NCBI GenBank assembly: GCA_027559495.1
Contig: JAMXSV010000006.1
Coordinates: 620,001-684,000 of the forward strand
DNA: 64,000 nt
From: Aurifilum marmelostoma
Taxonomy: Eukaryota > Ascomycota > Sordariomycetes > Diaporthales > Cryphonectriaceae
Reading direction: 5' to 3'
The first letter of the stretch is position 1. Each line of letters opens with the position of its first letter. The position numbers and the translations under genes were made by a program. This document shows positions 36,223-47,401 of the stretch, piece by piece. The notes below the pieces were generated by a model. It was not told where the DNA came from and made no database searches. It saw only the letters and a list, made by a program, of their open reading frames with translations.

Positions 36223-37234
36223 TCACCAGGGCACCAGGGTCCCGTCAACATCCAACATGCCATTCTTCTCGAAAAAGTCATCCTTGGCCCCGCCCACAAC
36301 ACTCACCAGCATAGCCGCCGGCTCAGAAGCGTCCCGCGCCCCGAGGCTGACGCGCATCTCGCGGCCCCTGGAGCCCGTCAGGTTGGACACGCAGAAGCCC
36401 GGGTCGAAGGCGAGCACCTTGCACCCCCACTCGGACCAGTGCCGGCGGTGGATGGCGCTCAGCATGTTGACGGCGGCCTTGCTCATGCGGTAGGGGTCGC
36501 CGCGGAGCTTGGCGTGCTCGTGGTCCGGCTGGAGCTTCTGGGTGATGGAGCCCTGGCCGCTGGAGACGTGGAGGAGGTAGGGCCTGGCGGACTTTTTGAG
36601 GAGGGGCTCGAGGGTCTCGGAGCTGTGGTGGGCGGTGGTGGTTTGTTAGCAGGAGTTGAGCGTGGGGGGGGGGGGGGGAGTGGGTGTCCAAGACGGGTGT
36701 GGCGTCTGGCAGGGTCCATAACGGTTGACGTACAGGAGCATGGTTCCAAAGACGTTGGTCTCAAAGGTCGTGCGGAGCTGGTCGAGCAGATCCATCTGCT
36801 GGTACACAATGATGCCCGCGTTGTTGATCAGGACTGTCAAATATTAGTTAGCATGCGAGGGTTACTTCTGTTACTCTCCTTCTCCGCATCATAATTACCA
36901 TCTAGCTTTCCAAACTGTGTCTCGATCTCATCCTTGACGGCGCGGATAGACTTCTCGTCGCTGATATCGATCTGGACGACAGAGATGGTGCCCTTGAGAG
37001 AGTCGCCGTGTGCAGACCTCATCTCCTCGAGGGCTTTCTGACCCTTTTCCACGCTCCGGCTGCCCATCAGGACGTGGTAGTCGGCTGATGCTTTGGACAG
37101 CAGGGCCACGGTTTCGTAGCCAATACCGCTGTTACCGCCTGGAAGTCGGAGGTTAACTGGGTACTTCGTAGTGAGGTTCTGGGAGAGTATAGGGACAACT
37201 TACCAGTGACGAGGATGATGGTCTTTGACGACAT
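36223..37234 (-). CDS. Short-chain dehydrogenase/reductase (SDR), classical
   Basis: Four exons: 37234-37204, 37138-36899, 36833-36734 and 36622-36223; the product is 256 residues and the frame is intact. The NAD(P)-binding motif is TGGNSGIG near residues 10-17, the NNAG motif appears as LINNAGIIV, the catalytic Ser lies in LLHVSSGQGS, and the catalytic pair is in YRMSKAA (YxxxK). Length and order are those of a classical SDR. An Arg after the first beta strand's partner (MGSRSVEK) favours NADP(H), as in carbonyl reductases. Substrate is unknown; cytosolic, as no targeting signal is seen. Intron 3 contains a poly-C/G tract. It lies near an MFS gene but no biosynthetic backbone gene is close. 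Confidence 0.88.
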
Positions 37235-38497
37235 TGTGGATAGCTCTCAAAGGTAGATGACTGGGTTTTGGTGTTCTTCTGGGGGGGGGGGGTTTGTTTC
37301 TTAGTGAGTAATAGGGTTCTTTTTGCAACAAGAGAAACCTCTTTCAAGTCTGATCTTGTGGCTGATATTCTGACTTCTCAACAAGAGATCGTGTGCCAAC
37401 CTCTCTTATATTTATATTTTCCTGCGCAGATGGGTATCGGTGTCCTGGTGCGGAATTAACAAGCCACTATAATATGACAGTGAAGTAAATTATGTCTTAA
37501 ATCCGCAGCCTGCGCAGGCTTTCCATCCTCCTCCTCCTTCTCTCCCTGCTTATTTTCGACACAAGACGTAAAGCCTCGCTGTTAAGATGGCTCCTGTCTC
37601 ACCGAACGGACAGTCTATGGAGACAGATCTCACATATTTGTCCGAAAAAGTGGTCACAACCCCACGACGGCGATGAAAATAAACCAGGAATGTAAGATGG
37701 TAGTGGGGACGCCGGAGCGCTCGGAATGCCCGACGGCCGGCGCCATGTCGTGTCATCATTTGCCGGTCACGTCAAGCAAAAAAAAAAAAAAAAAAAAAAA
37801 CGTAACGTTCCGGTGGATCATCATTGCCGTAGGAGGAGGGTCCAAGACGGCCGCGGGGCTTGTCTTATCTTTTTTGGAGCTCCCTAGAGCTCTCTCTCCG
37901 GTGCATAAAGCTATGTTCTCGAGAGGGGAAGGAGGACACTGTACCCGGTGTTGGCACTTCTACTCTCTTCGCCTCCTCCTCTGCGCTCTCTTTTTTTGAG
38001 CCTCTACCAGACCAGCACTTGCGTATGGCAAGTAAATAATCATTATAGCTGGTCTATAATTTCCACGAGTGCTTCTAAAGCACAGGTAAGAAATAAAGAA
38101 ACAAATCAACATCCCGTAACACAAAAAAAAAAAAAAACAGGCCCGTCAACAAGCTCATCTGCTCCTTGTAAGTCCCCCCTTCCTCCCCTCCCCTTGTCTT
38201 TTATTTTGCCACTCTCGCGCATGAACCTGTGTGGTACGATTTGACGCCAAAATCCCTCCCCCCCTCCACCACCTGCTGGCGCCGTGAACTGCCGATGGTG
38301 CGTTACACAAGACAAATCCTCCGGGAGGCTGGGGATCGCTGCCGTCATCGCTCACTCACCTTCACTCACTCACACACCCCTTTTTCCCTAACCGTGTATT
38401 CTTCCATCATCCAACTCGGCGCCATCTGACCCTGAAGAAAGGAAAAGGAAAAAAAAAAAAAAAACAAGGCAGCAAGGGGACCCGGAGGCACCGGAAT
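37235..38497. promoter_or_regulatory. Divergent intergenic promoter region between SDR and M28 peptidase genes
   Basis: About 1.26 kb between genes transcribed away from each other. It has G12 near 37279-37290 and several A-runs (37779-37800, 38122-38136, 38449-38464), the last just before the peptidase start codon. No gene seen. Confidence 0.5.
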
Positions 38498-38743
38498 ATG
38501 GCCCACGCCAGCGAGAAGGACAAGGACAAGATGGCCGACGAACGCACGCCTCTCATCACCACCGTGCGGACCGCGCCGCCCCGCCAGCGGTACGGGCACC
38601 AGACCCTGCGCCGGTTCTGCACGGTCGCGCTGTCGTGCAGCCTGCTCGCCCTCTTTGCCGCGTTCCTGTTTGTGTTTGGGCTCGAGGTCCCCCCTCGGGC
38701 GGCACCGCGGGGGCGAGGCCGACATGCGTGACGGGTCGTCGTT

Positions 38744-38774
<31 letters not shown>

Positions 38775-39566
38775 CCTGGCTGTGACGGGCGCAGGCTGAG
38801 CTACGAGGAGCTCAGGGAGGTGCTGCTCGAGACGCCCAGCAGCGAGAGGGCGGCCGAGTGGCAGCGGTATTACACTGCTGGGGCTCATCTGGCGGGGCAA
38901 AACTACTCGCAGGTAGGAGGATCAAGTATTCCTCTGTGTGTACTCGATAATACTGACTGATATTATTCCTTCTTCTCCTAGGCACTGTGGACAAAAGAGA
39001 AGTGGCAAGGATGGGGCATCCCGTCCACCATCGTGGACTACGACATCTACCTCAACCGTCCCCTCGATCACCGCCTGACCATGCTGGCCAGAGCCAATTC
39101 CTCCTCCTCCTCAGAAGATGAAGCGGCATCAGGCTGGAAGGTCTCCTTCGAGGCATCGCTGACCGAGGACATCCTCGAGGACGACCCGACCACGGGTTTC
39201 GACAACCTCATCCCGACCTTCCACGGCTACTCGGCCAGCGGCAACGGTGACAGGCCGCTTCGTCTACGCCAACTACGGGACGTACCAGGACTACGAGGAC
39301 CTCCTGAGGGCCGGGATCGACCTCGGGGGCAAGGTCGTCCTCGCCCGGTACGGCGGCATCTTCCGCGGCCTGAAGGTGAAGCGCGCACAGGAGCTGGGCG
39401 CCGTGGGCGTGGTGCTCTTTACGGACCCTGGCGACGACGGCGAGGTCACGGAGGAGAAGGGGGGTCGAGAAGTATCCCAAGGGCCCTGCCCGACAGCCCA
39501 GCAGCGTGCAGCGGGGTAGCACGCAGTTCTTGAGCTTTGCACCTGGTGATCCGTAGGTTGACCCTG

Positions 39567-39615
<49 letters not shown>

Positions 39616-41420
39616 AGAACGAGTGGCTGACTTTTTTTTTTTTTTTTTTTTTTTTTTCCTCCTCACAGGACAACTCCTGGGTACCCGTCGAAACCTGGTG
39701 TCCCTCGTGGACCCACGGAGCCATACATTCCCAGCATTCCTTCTATCCCCATCTCCTACGAGGATGCCCTGCCCATTCTCAAGGCCCTCAACGGTCACGG
39801 CCCGACAGCCAAGGAGTTCAACAAGTACTGGACTGCCGACCTGGGTCTCGAGTACAAAGGTGTCCAGTACAATATCGGCCCCTCTCCTGAGGATGTCGTC
39901 CTCCACCTGTACAACGAGCAGGATTATATCATTACGCCCAACTGGGATGTGATTGGTATTATCAACGGGTCTATTGCGGATGAGGTGGTCATTGTGGGCA
40001 ACCACCGCGAGTAGGTTTTCCTTTTTTTTCTTTTTCTCTCTCATCCATCTTCTTCATTCAATGTAATAAACAAAACATCATGCTGACTTTTCACCAGTGC
40101 CTGGATCGTCGGAGGCGCAGGCGATCCCAACAGCGGCTCGGCAGTCCTCAACGAGGTCATCCGCAGCTTCGGCCAGGCGCTCGCCCGGGGCTGGAAGCCC
40201 CTCCGGACCATCGTCTTCGCGTCCTGGGACGGCGAGGAGTACGGCCTGCTGGGCTCCACGGAGTGGGTCGAGGAGTACCTCCCGTGGCTCTCGGACGCCA
40301 GCGTGGCGTACCTGAACCTGGACGTCAGCGTGCGCGGGCCCATCTTCCACGCGTCGGCGGCGCCCCTCCTGGACAACCTCCTCTACAACATCACGGCGCA
40401 GGTGCAGTCGCCCAACCAGACGGTGCGGGGCCAGACCGTGTACGACACGTGGAGCAGGAGGATCTCGACCATGGGCAGCGGGAGCGACTTCACGGCGTTC
40501 CAGGACTTTGCCGGCATCCCCTCGCTCGACATGGGCTTCACCGCCGGGCCCGAGGACCCGGTCTACCACTACCACTCCAACTACGACAGCTTCCGCTGGA
40601 TGGAGACGTACGGCGACCCGGGCTTCGTGTACCACCGCACCATGGCGCAGATCCTGGGCCTGATGACGGCCAAGCTCGCGGACGAGCCGCTGCTCTCGTT
40701 CGAGGCCGCCCGGTACGCCTCGGCGCTCGACACGTACGTCTCCAGGGTGGAGGCCAAGCTCGACGCCGCCACCATGTCGCCTGCCCCGTCCGGGCAGCCG
40801 GCGGGGCTGGGGAGACGACGCGGGCGGCGAGACCAAGGAGGAGATGATGGTCCTGCGGGGCGCGGTGCTGGGCGAGACGGCGACGGGCGACCCGGAGGCC
40901 TTCCGGCGCAGCCTGGCGCGCCTGCACGAGGCCGTCTCGGGCCTGCTCGCCGAGGCGACCAAGCTCGACGCCAAGCGGGCGGAGCTGCAGGGCGAGGTCG
41001 AGGGGGAGATCCCCTGGTGGAGGTGGCCCACCAGGATGAGGCTCGCCTACGAGGTGCGCAAGGTGAACACCAAGTACAAGTACCTGGAGAGGGACTTCCT
41101 GTACCCGGAGGGGCTGGACGGGCGGTCGTGGTTCAAGCATGTCGTGTTTGCGCCGGGCCTGTGGACTGGTTATTCTGGGGGTGAGTGTGTGCTGTTTTTT
41201 TTTTTTTTTTTTTTTTTTTTTGTCATTTTCTGACGCACCACTTTTAGTGGGAAGGACACATCATGACGACTAACTGACTGGAATTACTGCAGCTGTCTTT
41301 CCCGGGCTGGTGGAAAGTATCGACGCAAAGGACTATGCCAATGCGGTGCGGTGGACGGGCATCATTGAGGGGTGTATCAAGACGGCGACGGCCAACATCA
41401 AGGTGGGCCACCATGGTTGA
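38498..41420 (+). CDS. VPS70: Vps70 / glutamate carboxypeptidase II-like M28 peptidase, four frameshifts
   Basis: Five exons: 38498-38912, 38982-39552, 39669-40010, 40098-41180 and 41293-41420; about 844 residues if four single extra bases are bypassed. It is a type II membrane protein: cytosolic N-terminus, one membrane segment at residues 41-61, then PA domain (YGTYQDYEDLLRAGIDLGGKVVLARYG), M28 metallopeptidase and transferrin-receptor-like dimerisation domain. The two-zinc ligands are present: GNHRDAW, GDPNSGS, WDGEEYGLLGSTEW, LNLD and YHYHSNYDSF. The breaks lie at C6 38689-38694, GG 39246-39247, G6 39459-39464 and G4 40803-40806, each needing removal of one base to restore conserved sequence. 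Intact active site and splice sites argue against long-standing decay. Yeast Vps70 is linked to vacuolar protein sorting. Confidence 0.8.
38739..38775. repeat. GTCGTG hexamer repeat coding Ser-Trp repeats
   Basis: A short hexamer tandem in exon 1 of the M28 peptidase gene. In the corrected frame it encodes alternating Ser-Trp just after the membrane segment. Confidence 0.75.
39570..39613. repeat. GT dinucleotide repeat inside M28 peptidase intron 2
   Basis: About twenty-two GT units, followed after a short gap by a run of about 26 T (39632-39657), fill the 116-bp intron 39553-39668. The T-run serves as polypyrimidine tract before the CACAG acceptor. Confidence 0.9.
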
Positions 41421-42581
41421 AGACCGAAAGAAGAGGAGTAGTATTTTGTGGTAATTGGAGAAAATGAGAGGTGTGTGTGTATATGATGATACTCCAAGCG
41501 TCAAAAGTCTGAACTGTTTTGAGGGTCGGAGGGTGTTGAAGCCACGAATCAAGGCTTAATTCATGAGAAGTCGAAGCAGAGGGAAGAGGACCAAAAAAAA
41601 AGGAGGAATGTTGGTGGTGTAGATACAGCCATTTAAAAAAAAAAAATGAGTTCACCTCGAGTAGGGTCTAATTATTTGTTGTCGAGTCTCGAATCATTCC
41701 TCTACTTCTTTGGACATCTGTTGACCCCTCATCTACTCTTCTCTTTCTCCATATATAACGAATGCATATATGGGCTACTATTGGAGGATCAACCTTGTAA
41801 TTAAGTCTATAATCAGTTATTTGTTTCAACACTAATGGCCAAAGAATTAAACGCCCTGCCCGTGGATTTCAGGTGCTAAGCAACAAAACTACAGAGTCTT
41901 TTCCAGGAACAAGGCTGCTGTGGCTGTCAGGTGATGCTTGAAACTTGTAAAACGGGGCAGTAATTATTTATTTATTTCTCTTTCTTTCCGCTAACAATAA
42001 TGTCTCATATGTCGAGTAGCTTCTCCAACCATCCACGGAGATCACTGCATCCCTTGCCTGACCAGACAGACAGTCCCCAAGTAACGTAAGTGTATTGGAG
42101 AAATCTTCTCTCTTCTACTCGGCTCCTCCTTTTCACACACTCTCCAAAAAGAAAGCAAGCCAGACTTCTCGACCAGCCAAGCGCCAGACATGCAGAGGTG
42201 GTGCGCATGAGGGGGCGGTGGGTTAGCGTGCGTTCCCGTGGCAGCGGCACCGTGTTTTCAATATTTAGGCTGTGGCAATCTCCTCGACTTTATGCATCCA
42301 TCCATCATCTTATTATTACTTGATGATAATAAATTGCCGTGCTCATCATGTGGGATGGTGACTCGATGGATTCTCTCACTCACTCATCAGCTCAGAAAAA
42401 ACTCCCATCAAAAAAAAATATTCGTGTAATATAATTCTATTCTCTCAGCCTTGTCCTCCTTTTGACTTGCTTTTATTCCCTCCGGAGAGACCAAATGGTG
42501 TGCATATCATCATCGTCCCTTGAACTCTATCCAATGCCTTGATAAGGGAGCTATACCATCTCACCTCCTCCTTCACTGAAG

Positions 42582-42612
<31 letters not shown>

Positions 42613-42622
42613 CACAGCAGTC
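41421..42622. other. Intergenic between M28 peptidase and J-protein genes
   Basis: About 1.2 kb, both neighbours on the plus strand. It contains the 3' end of the peptidase gene, AT-rich DNA and a CA repeat at 42584-42612 directly before the J-protein start. No other gene seen. Confidence 0.5.
42584..42612. repeat. CA dinucleotide repeat in J-protein gene leader
   Basis: A perfect CA tract that ends about 10 bp upstream of the likely start codon at 42623, so it should be in the 5' leader or core promoter. Confidence 0.85.
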
Positions 42623-45549
42623 ATGGCGAATCAACCATCACCACCCTCATCTTCACCCTCATATACACCAGCTCCAACCACCACTCCGCGCAGAGCCGCA
42701 CCCTCACCCTCAGCCCGCTCATCAGCACTCCTTAACAACAACAACACTCACGACAATGACCCGACCACACCCACGCCCGCTGCTGTTACCACCAGCGACA
42801 CCGGCGACTTCCTCTTCCCCACCCGCCACCCTCACAACAGCAACAACAACAACAACAACAACAATCCCAACCCCCCGCCAGCATGCGCTCCGTCGGCTCG
42901 CGCGTGTCGCTGCTGGAGCAGTTCGCCACCACCCGGCAGGAGTACGAGTTCGGCTTCGACGACGCCGCGTCCTTTGTCACGCACAGCGAGGGCGGTGAGG
43001 ACGACACGATGACGGGGCGGGACGGGGTCGGAAGTAGTAGCCTGGAGAGCGTTGTCGTGGTCGAGCCTGAGCCTGAGCCTGAGCCTGCTGCTGCTGCTTC
43101 TGTGTTGCATCCCGGTGAGCAGCAGGAGGAGGATGACAGTGGTGATGCGGCAGGTGTCGCAGTGGTGGAGGGGACCGTGCGGCGGACGTATCGCGAGCTG
43201 CTGTGTCTGCCGGATGGGCAGGAAGAGGTGCTTTCCAGGGACGAGATCAGACGGGCGTATTTCCGGCTGTGTGATGTTCTTCGGTCGCCGGAGGTGCCGA
43301 GACGGTTGCGTGGGGTGGCGGGGAGTTATCTTGGTCAGGTGCAGACTGCATTTGAGGCGCTGGTCAGGGAGAATGGGAAGGGGGGAGGGGGGAGGAGGAG
43401 GAGGTTTTGTCTACCCACGCGGACGAGGCGACTCCAGAAGACGACGATGAAGGGCAAGCGGACGACACGGCTGCCAGGAGGACCAGGCACCATCTCCTCG
43501 TCAGAAGACTGCGACACCAGCAGGAGCAGGACTCAACAGAAGTCGGCATCCAGCTGAGCCAGCCCCACCGTCTTCAAATATCATCGGGATCCCGAGCAAG
43601 ACCAACCCGGCCTCGACCGACTCCCCCAGCCATCCTATCCGTAACACGCACCACAAACACCACCCTCCCATCCATCAGCCGACTCCTCGAGCCACAGTCT
43701 CGCAGGCTCTGGACACTCCTCAACGGCCCATCGGCCAGCAGGAGAGGAAGAGGGCAAGGAGAAAAGCAGCACGACGACCAGCCTGTGCTCTGTCTTGCCC
43801 CCACGACGCTCACCACAGCAGCCTCCCCTCCTCGCCTCCCCGGATCTCAGACCTCCTGATACTACCTCCTCCCTCGACCTCTACAACAACAACAACAACA
43901 ACATCATCGTCGTCGTCGCACCAGACCACTTCCCCAGGGACCAGCCCATAGAATGGCACCCCGCCCTCCTCGCGCCCCTCATCAGCATCAGATTGCGACA
44001 GGAGCTCTTTCTCCGCCCCCCAGGCCCACCAGAAGCCGCCCTGCAAGCCATGCTCCCAGACGCCGTCGTGGAGATCGAGACGGACTCTCTCAGCGCCGCC
44101 TCGCTGACGGTTCGCGCATCCACCCTTCTCCGCCCCGAGGGCGGCCCAAGGACCAGCGATGGTGCAGACGAGGAGCACAAACACCCTCTGCACGTCGAGG
44201 CGAGCGTGTCGGCCAGCAGGTCGCCGTTCTCCAGGACCCCTGCCGCGCGCCTCGGGCTCGCAGTCCACAGGCGTCTGTCTCGTCTCGGAGCCACGGCATT
44301 CGCCAGCCTGGACAGCGGAACCTCGTCCCTCAGGGAGATCCCTTCTTTGTCTTCTTCCATCTGGCGCTCGCGGAGGGACCCCGACGAAGGCGGCGGCATC
44401 GTCTCCCTGCAGAACTTCATGTCCCAGCTCTCGAGGCTGCTGGGCCAGGAGGTCATCCCATACAGCCCGCCCACGGCAGAGATAGGGTGCAGGTTCGGCG
44501 GCAACGACGGCTCTGCTGAAGACGCCCTGGGGCTGGCGACCGGCCGTCCCTTCACGAGGCAAGCAACAAGTGGACTGCGGCGACTACACGACGGTTTGAA
44601 TAAACTGGACATACCTACTCCAGGAGCGAGGAGCGGATCCTGGACGGTCTCGGGCGCTGTGACGGCAGGAGGCGGAGTGGCCAGCTACCTCCGATACAGC
44701 AGAGACCTCTTCCCCACACCACCTTCCCCCGCCTCGACGACGCCGCCGCCAACATGGTGGGCGAAACACCTCCACCACCACCACCTCCGCATAGAGACAG
44801 AACTCACAACCCATCTCGCCAAGAACGCCGCGAAGCCCAGAGCAGACAGGACCCACCTCGCCCTCCGCGCCGCAAAGAAGATAGGCCGCTCGTCAAGGCT
44901 GGGCCTCGAGCTCGGCCTCGGCAGCGGCAGCGGCGGCACCGCAGGTGTCACCCTGTCCCTCTACCTCTCCCGCCACAGGCACAAGCTCCTCGTCCCCCTC
45001 GTGCTCCTCAGCGACGACGACCGCTCCTCGTCGTCGCCCTGCACGAACTTCCTCTTCTGGGCGGCGGCGGCGGCGGCGGCGGCTCTCGTGCCGGCCTTGG
45101 GCTTTGCTGCTGTCGACTACATGCTCACATCATCGCGCCATCTCGGAAGGCGTTCCGCTGCTGAGACTGCTTCCCAGAGAAGGAGGACGGCCCGGCGCCG
45201 CGCCGAGGCAGAGGAGCTGGTGGCTGTTCTCGCGGGTCCGGTGCGGCATCGCCAGCAGGTGCGGCAGGAGAGGGGCGGGCTTGTGGTTCTCAGTGCTAGG
45301 TTCGGCGTGTTACAGAGACCATCGGATTCCGTCGTGAAGGAGGAGGAGGAGGGGGTTGTGGACGTCACTGTTGCAGTTGCTGCGCTGATTGTAGACGACT
45401 GTGGTGATGATGATAATGGAGGAGGAGGTAGACTGTATATTCCTGCCGGCCTGCGGAAGAGCAGGTTGTTGGGGTTCTGGGACCCGAGGCCGGGGAGAAC
45501 AAAGGGGTTGGTGGTGAGGTATGTCTATGGTGGTAGGGAGGGGGGTTAA
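42623..45549 (+). CDS. DNAJC11-like J-domain protein with DUF3395 C-terminus, three frameshifts
   Basis: Four reading-frame segments join into a protein of about 975 residues: 42623 to about 42875, then to about 43390, then to about 43800-43855, then to the stop at 45547-45549. The first part is Pro/Ser/Asn-rich; after SMRSVGSRVSLLEQFATTRQEYEF comes a J-like domain (RTYRELLCLPD ... RRAYFRLCDVLRSPEV ... VQTAFEAL). The HPD tripeptide needed to activate Hsp70 is absent (RSPE at that place). The long C-terminal half includes DAVVEIETD, PTAEIGCRF, SYLRYSRDLF, hydrophobic FLFWAAAAAAAALVPALGF and, at the very end, LLGFWDPRPGRTKGLVVRYVYGG, typical of DUF3395. Animal DNAJC11 associates with mitochondrial MICOS; that role is inference here. 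If the first break is real, translation could instead begin at 42883. Confidence 0.72.
42841..42862. repeat. CAA trinucleotide repeat coding poly-Asn
   Basis: An AAC/CAA tract in the N-terminal low-complexity part of the J-protein, just before the C6 run where the frame changes. Confidence 0.8.
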
Positions 45550-45766
45550 AGCGGTCATGGGACGGGAGGAGTTGAGGTTGCCTTGAGGGAATGGTGAAGG
45601 AGGAGGAGGTCGGATGGCATCTCAGGAAAGAGTTCGAGGTACTTAAGTATTAATTATATACAGTAATGATCTTTAATTTCCAATCTCTGATTGGTAAAGA
45701 TGACAGGAAGAAGAAAATAAAGAAAGAAATCCGCCACGAATGAACAGTAATTCAAGGAGTAGAAGC

Positions 45767-47401
45767 TCAACTCTGCTGGCTGGCCGGACCACTACAGAGT
45801 CTGCCAGACCAGCTCGACAACCTCATCGTCTTGCCCCCTTCCTCCCCACGATGCAGATAGACCTGTGTCAGCGCACCACCACCACCACCAGTCTTGCCCC
45901 CCGTCGACGCCGCCACAAGCCGGTAGGACTTCTTCATGCTCTTGTCGACCTTGGGCCTCAGCGGGCCCAGGCTCCATTCATAGTCCTCCCACGGATCCTT
46001 GTCATCCCAGTCGTCCCAGGTCTGCTCGGTCCTGCCCAGGTCCGGCAGCCCCATGCTGCCATCATACACGTTGATGGAATAGCCGTTGTTCAGGACCGTG
46101 GTGAGCACTTGTTCCTCCTCCTCCTCCTCCTCCTCCTCCTCCTCCTCAGAGCCCTCGTCCTCGTCGTGATGACTGTGAAAGGCGAACCGCTCCAGGAAGC
46201 AGTCCCCACACACGCGCGCCACGGCGGCCATCTCGACAACAGGCAGCCAGTTCCAGCTCTTCCAGTGGTGCATGCTCAGCAGCCTCCGCCCGCTCTCGTA
46301 GAAGCCGGACGAGTCCCCGATGAGGTCGGTCTGCCACAGGCCGTCCACGCGGGTGAGCCTCGCCGCGCTGTGGGCGTGGACGCACTCCATGATCTGCATG
46401 TCGCCGCCGCGGCCGCTGAGGCAGCCGTCGAGGTGCGGCTCCAGCTCGCGGGCCAGGGCGAGGGAGAGGAAGATGCCTGCGCCGCCGAACGCGCCGAGGA
46501 TTCCCTGGGCCAGGAGCTGGGCGTGCTCGGTGAGCTGGCCGAGGTACCTGGGCGCCGTGTGGTCGTGCTCGGCGAGGGCGGTCGACAGGGCGTGCAGGGA
46601 GGGGAAGAAGGTGTCGTCGTCGAGGATGCCGAGCCAGTGGGCCGCCGGGGCGGCCGACAGCATGTCGCGGATGAGGAGCATGTGCGACTGCTCGGTGGTG
46701 TGGTGTGCCTCGTGCCTGTGGACGAGCTTGAGGGTCATGCCGGAGGAGGCGTACTCGTCCTCGAGGGCGGAGAAGTTTGGGGGGTCCTGGGTGTAGTCGG
46801 TGACGAGACCGATCAGGGTGGCGCCCGAGTCGGTGAGCCAGTGGGCAAAGGTAGATTGGGAATGTAGCAGGCGGGAGTAGGTGGTTGCCACGCCGAAGAC
46901 GAGATGGCTGTACTGGCCTTTGTTTCTGGGGTCTGGCGATGGCACCGGCAGGGCGATGTCCTCGTCGTCACATGATAACTCGGCTGTCTCCAGGGGACAC
47001 TCGTCGTCGTTCAGGTTCAGGACTCTGGTGGCCGTGATCAGGGGAGAGCTGATGTTTACGACCAGACCTCTGTCTGCCGTGTCCGAGAATACAGGCTGGA
47101 TGCACCTTCTCGAGTACCTGATGGTGTTGCTGAGACCCAAATGCCCGAGGTGGTCAAAGTAGGAGTGGCAGTTGATCTCGATTCCGTCTCCAGACTGCTC
47201 CAGGTCTCCTGGCTGAGCATCTGCTGCCGCTGCTGATGATTCCAGGTGAACCACATTATAGACCTTGGAGGTAAAGACTCTCTTATCAGACAGAATACCC
47301 AGGTAGCAGACCGAAGCGAAAAAGATGAGAGCCAGGGCAGAGACGAGGACGAAGTGATGCAGCCGGGCCATCCTGCCAGCCAGCACAGCATATGCCGTCA
47401 T
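45767..47401 (-). CDS. Glycosyltransferase family 31 / fringe-like protein, type II membrane
   Basis: A single exon of 544 residues with intact frame. After a short cytosolic N-terminus a membrane anchor (residues about 16-36, HHFVLVSALALIFFASVCYLGIL) suggests a Golgi type II protein. The luminal domain contains FGVATTYSRLLHS, HWLGILDDDTFFPSLHAL (the DxD-type metal/nucleotide-sugar site), GAFGGAGIFLSLALA and a late QTDLIGDSSGFYESG, all as in fungal fringe-like GT31 proteins. Such enzymes add single hexoses or N-acetylhexosamines to glycoproteins or glycolipids; donor and acceptor are unknown here. An unusual run of about 12 Glu interrupts the C-terminal part. The ATG at 47401 is the first in frame; the open frame upstream has no ATG. 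The gene is convergent with the J-protein gene, 217 bp apart. Confidence 0.8.
   Translation of the reverse strand: MTAYAVLAGRMARLHHFVLVSALALIFFASVCYLGILSDKRVFTSKVYNVVHLESSAAAADAQPGDLEQSGDGIEINCHSYFDHLGHLGLSNTIRYSRRCIQPVFSDTADRGLVVNISSPLITATRVLNLNDDECPLETAELSCDDEDIALPVPSPDPRNKGQYSHLVFGVATTYSRLLHSQSTFAHWLTDSGATLIGLVTDYTQDPPNFSALEDEYASSGMTLKLVHRHEAHHTTEQSHMLLIRDMLSAAPAAHWLGILDDDTFFPSLHALSTALAEHDHTAPRYLGQLTEHAQLLAQGILGAFGGAGIFLSLALARELEPHLDGCLSGRGGDMQIMECVHAHSAARLTRVDGLWQTDLIGDSSGFYESGRRLLSMHHWKSWNWLPVVEMAAVARVCGDCFLERFAFHSHHDEDEGSEEEEEEEEEEEEQVLTTVLNNGYSINVYDGSMGLPDLGRTEQTWDDWDDKDPWEDYEWSLGPLRPKVDKSMKKSYRLVAASTGGKTGGGGGALTQVYLHRGEEGGKTMRLSSWSGRLCSGPASQQS
46113..46147. repeat. CCT trinucleotide repeat coding poly-Glu
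   Basis: About twelve CCT units (plus strand) inside the glycosyltransferase gene, read as GAG codons on the minus strand. Confidence 0.85.

Noticed and set aside
24389..37234. Possible secondary-metabolite cluster (two MFS genes and an SDR)
   Set aside because: No polyketide synthase, peptide synthetase, terpene cyclase or P450 is present, and the genes are spread out between unrelated ones.
40078..41031. 317-codon minus-strand ORF opposite the M28 peptidase
   Set aside because: Antisense shadow; the plus strand encodes the conserved metallopeptidase with its zinc ligands.
45740..46867. 375-codon plus-strand ORF opposite the glycosyltransferase
   Set aside because: Antisense shadow with poly-Leu from the CCT repeat; the minus strand has the DxD motif and membrane anchor.
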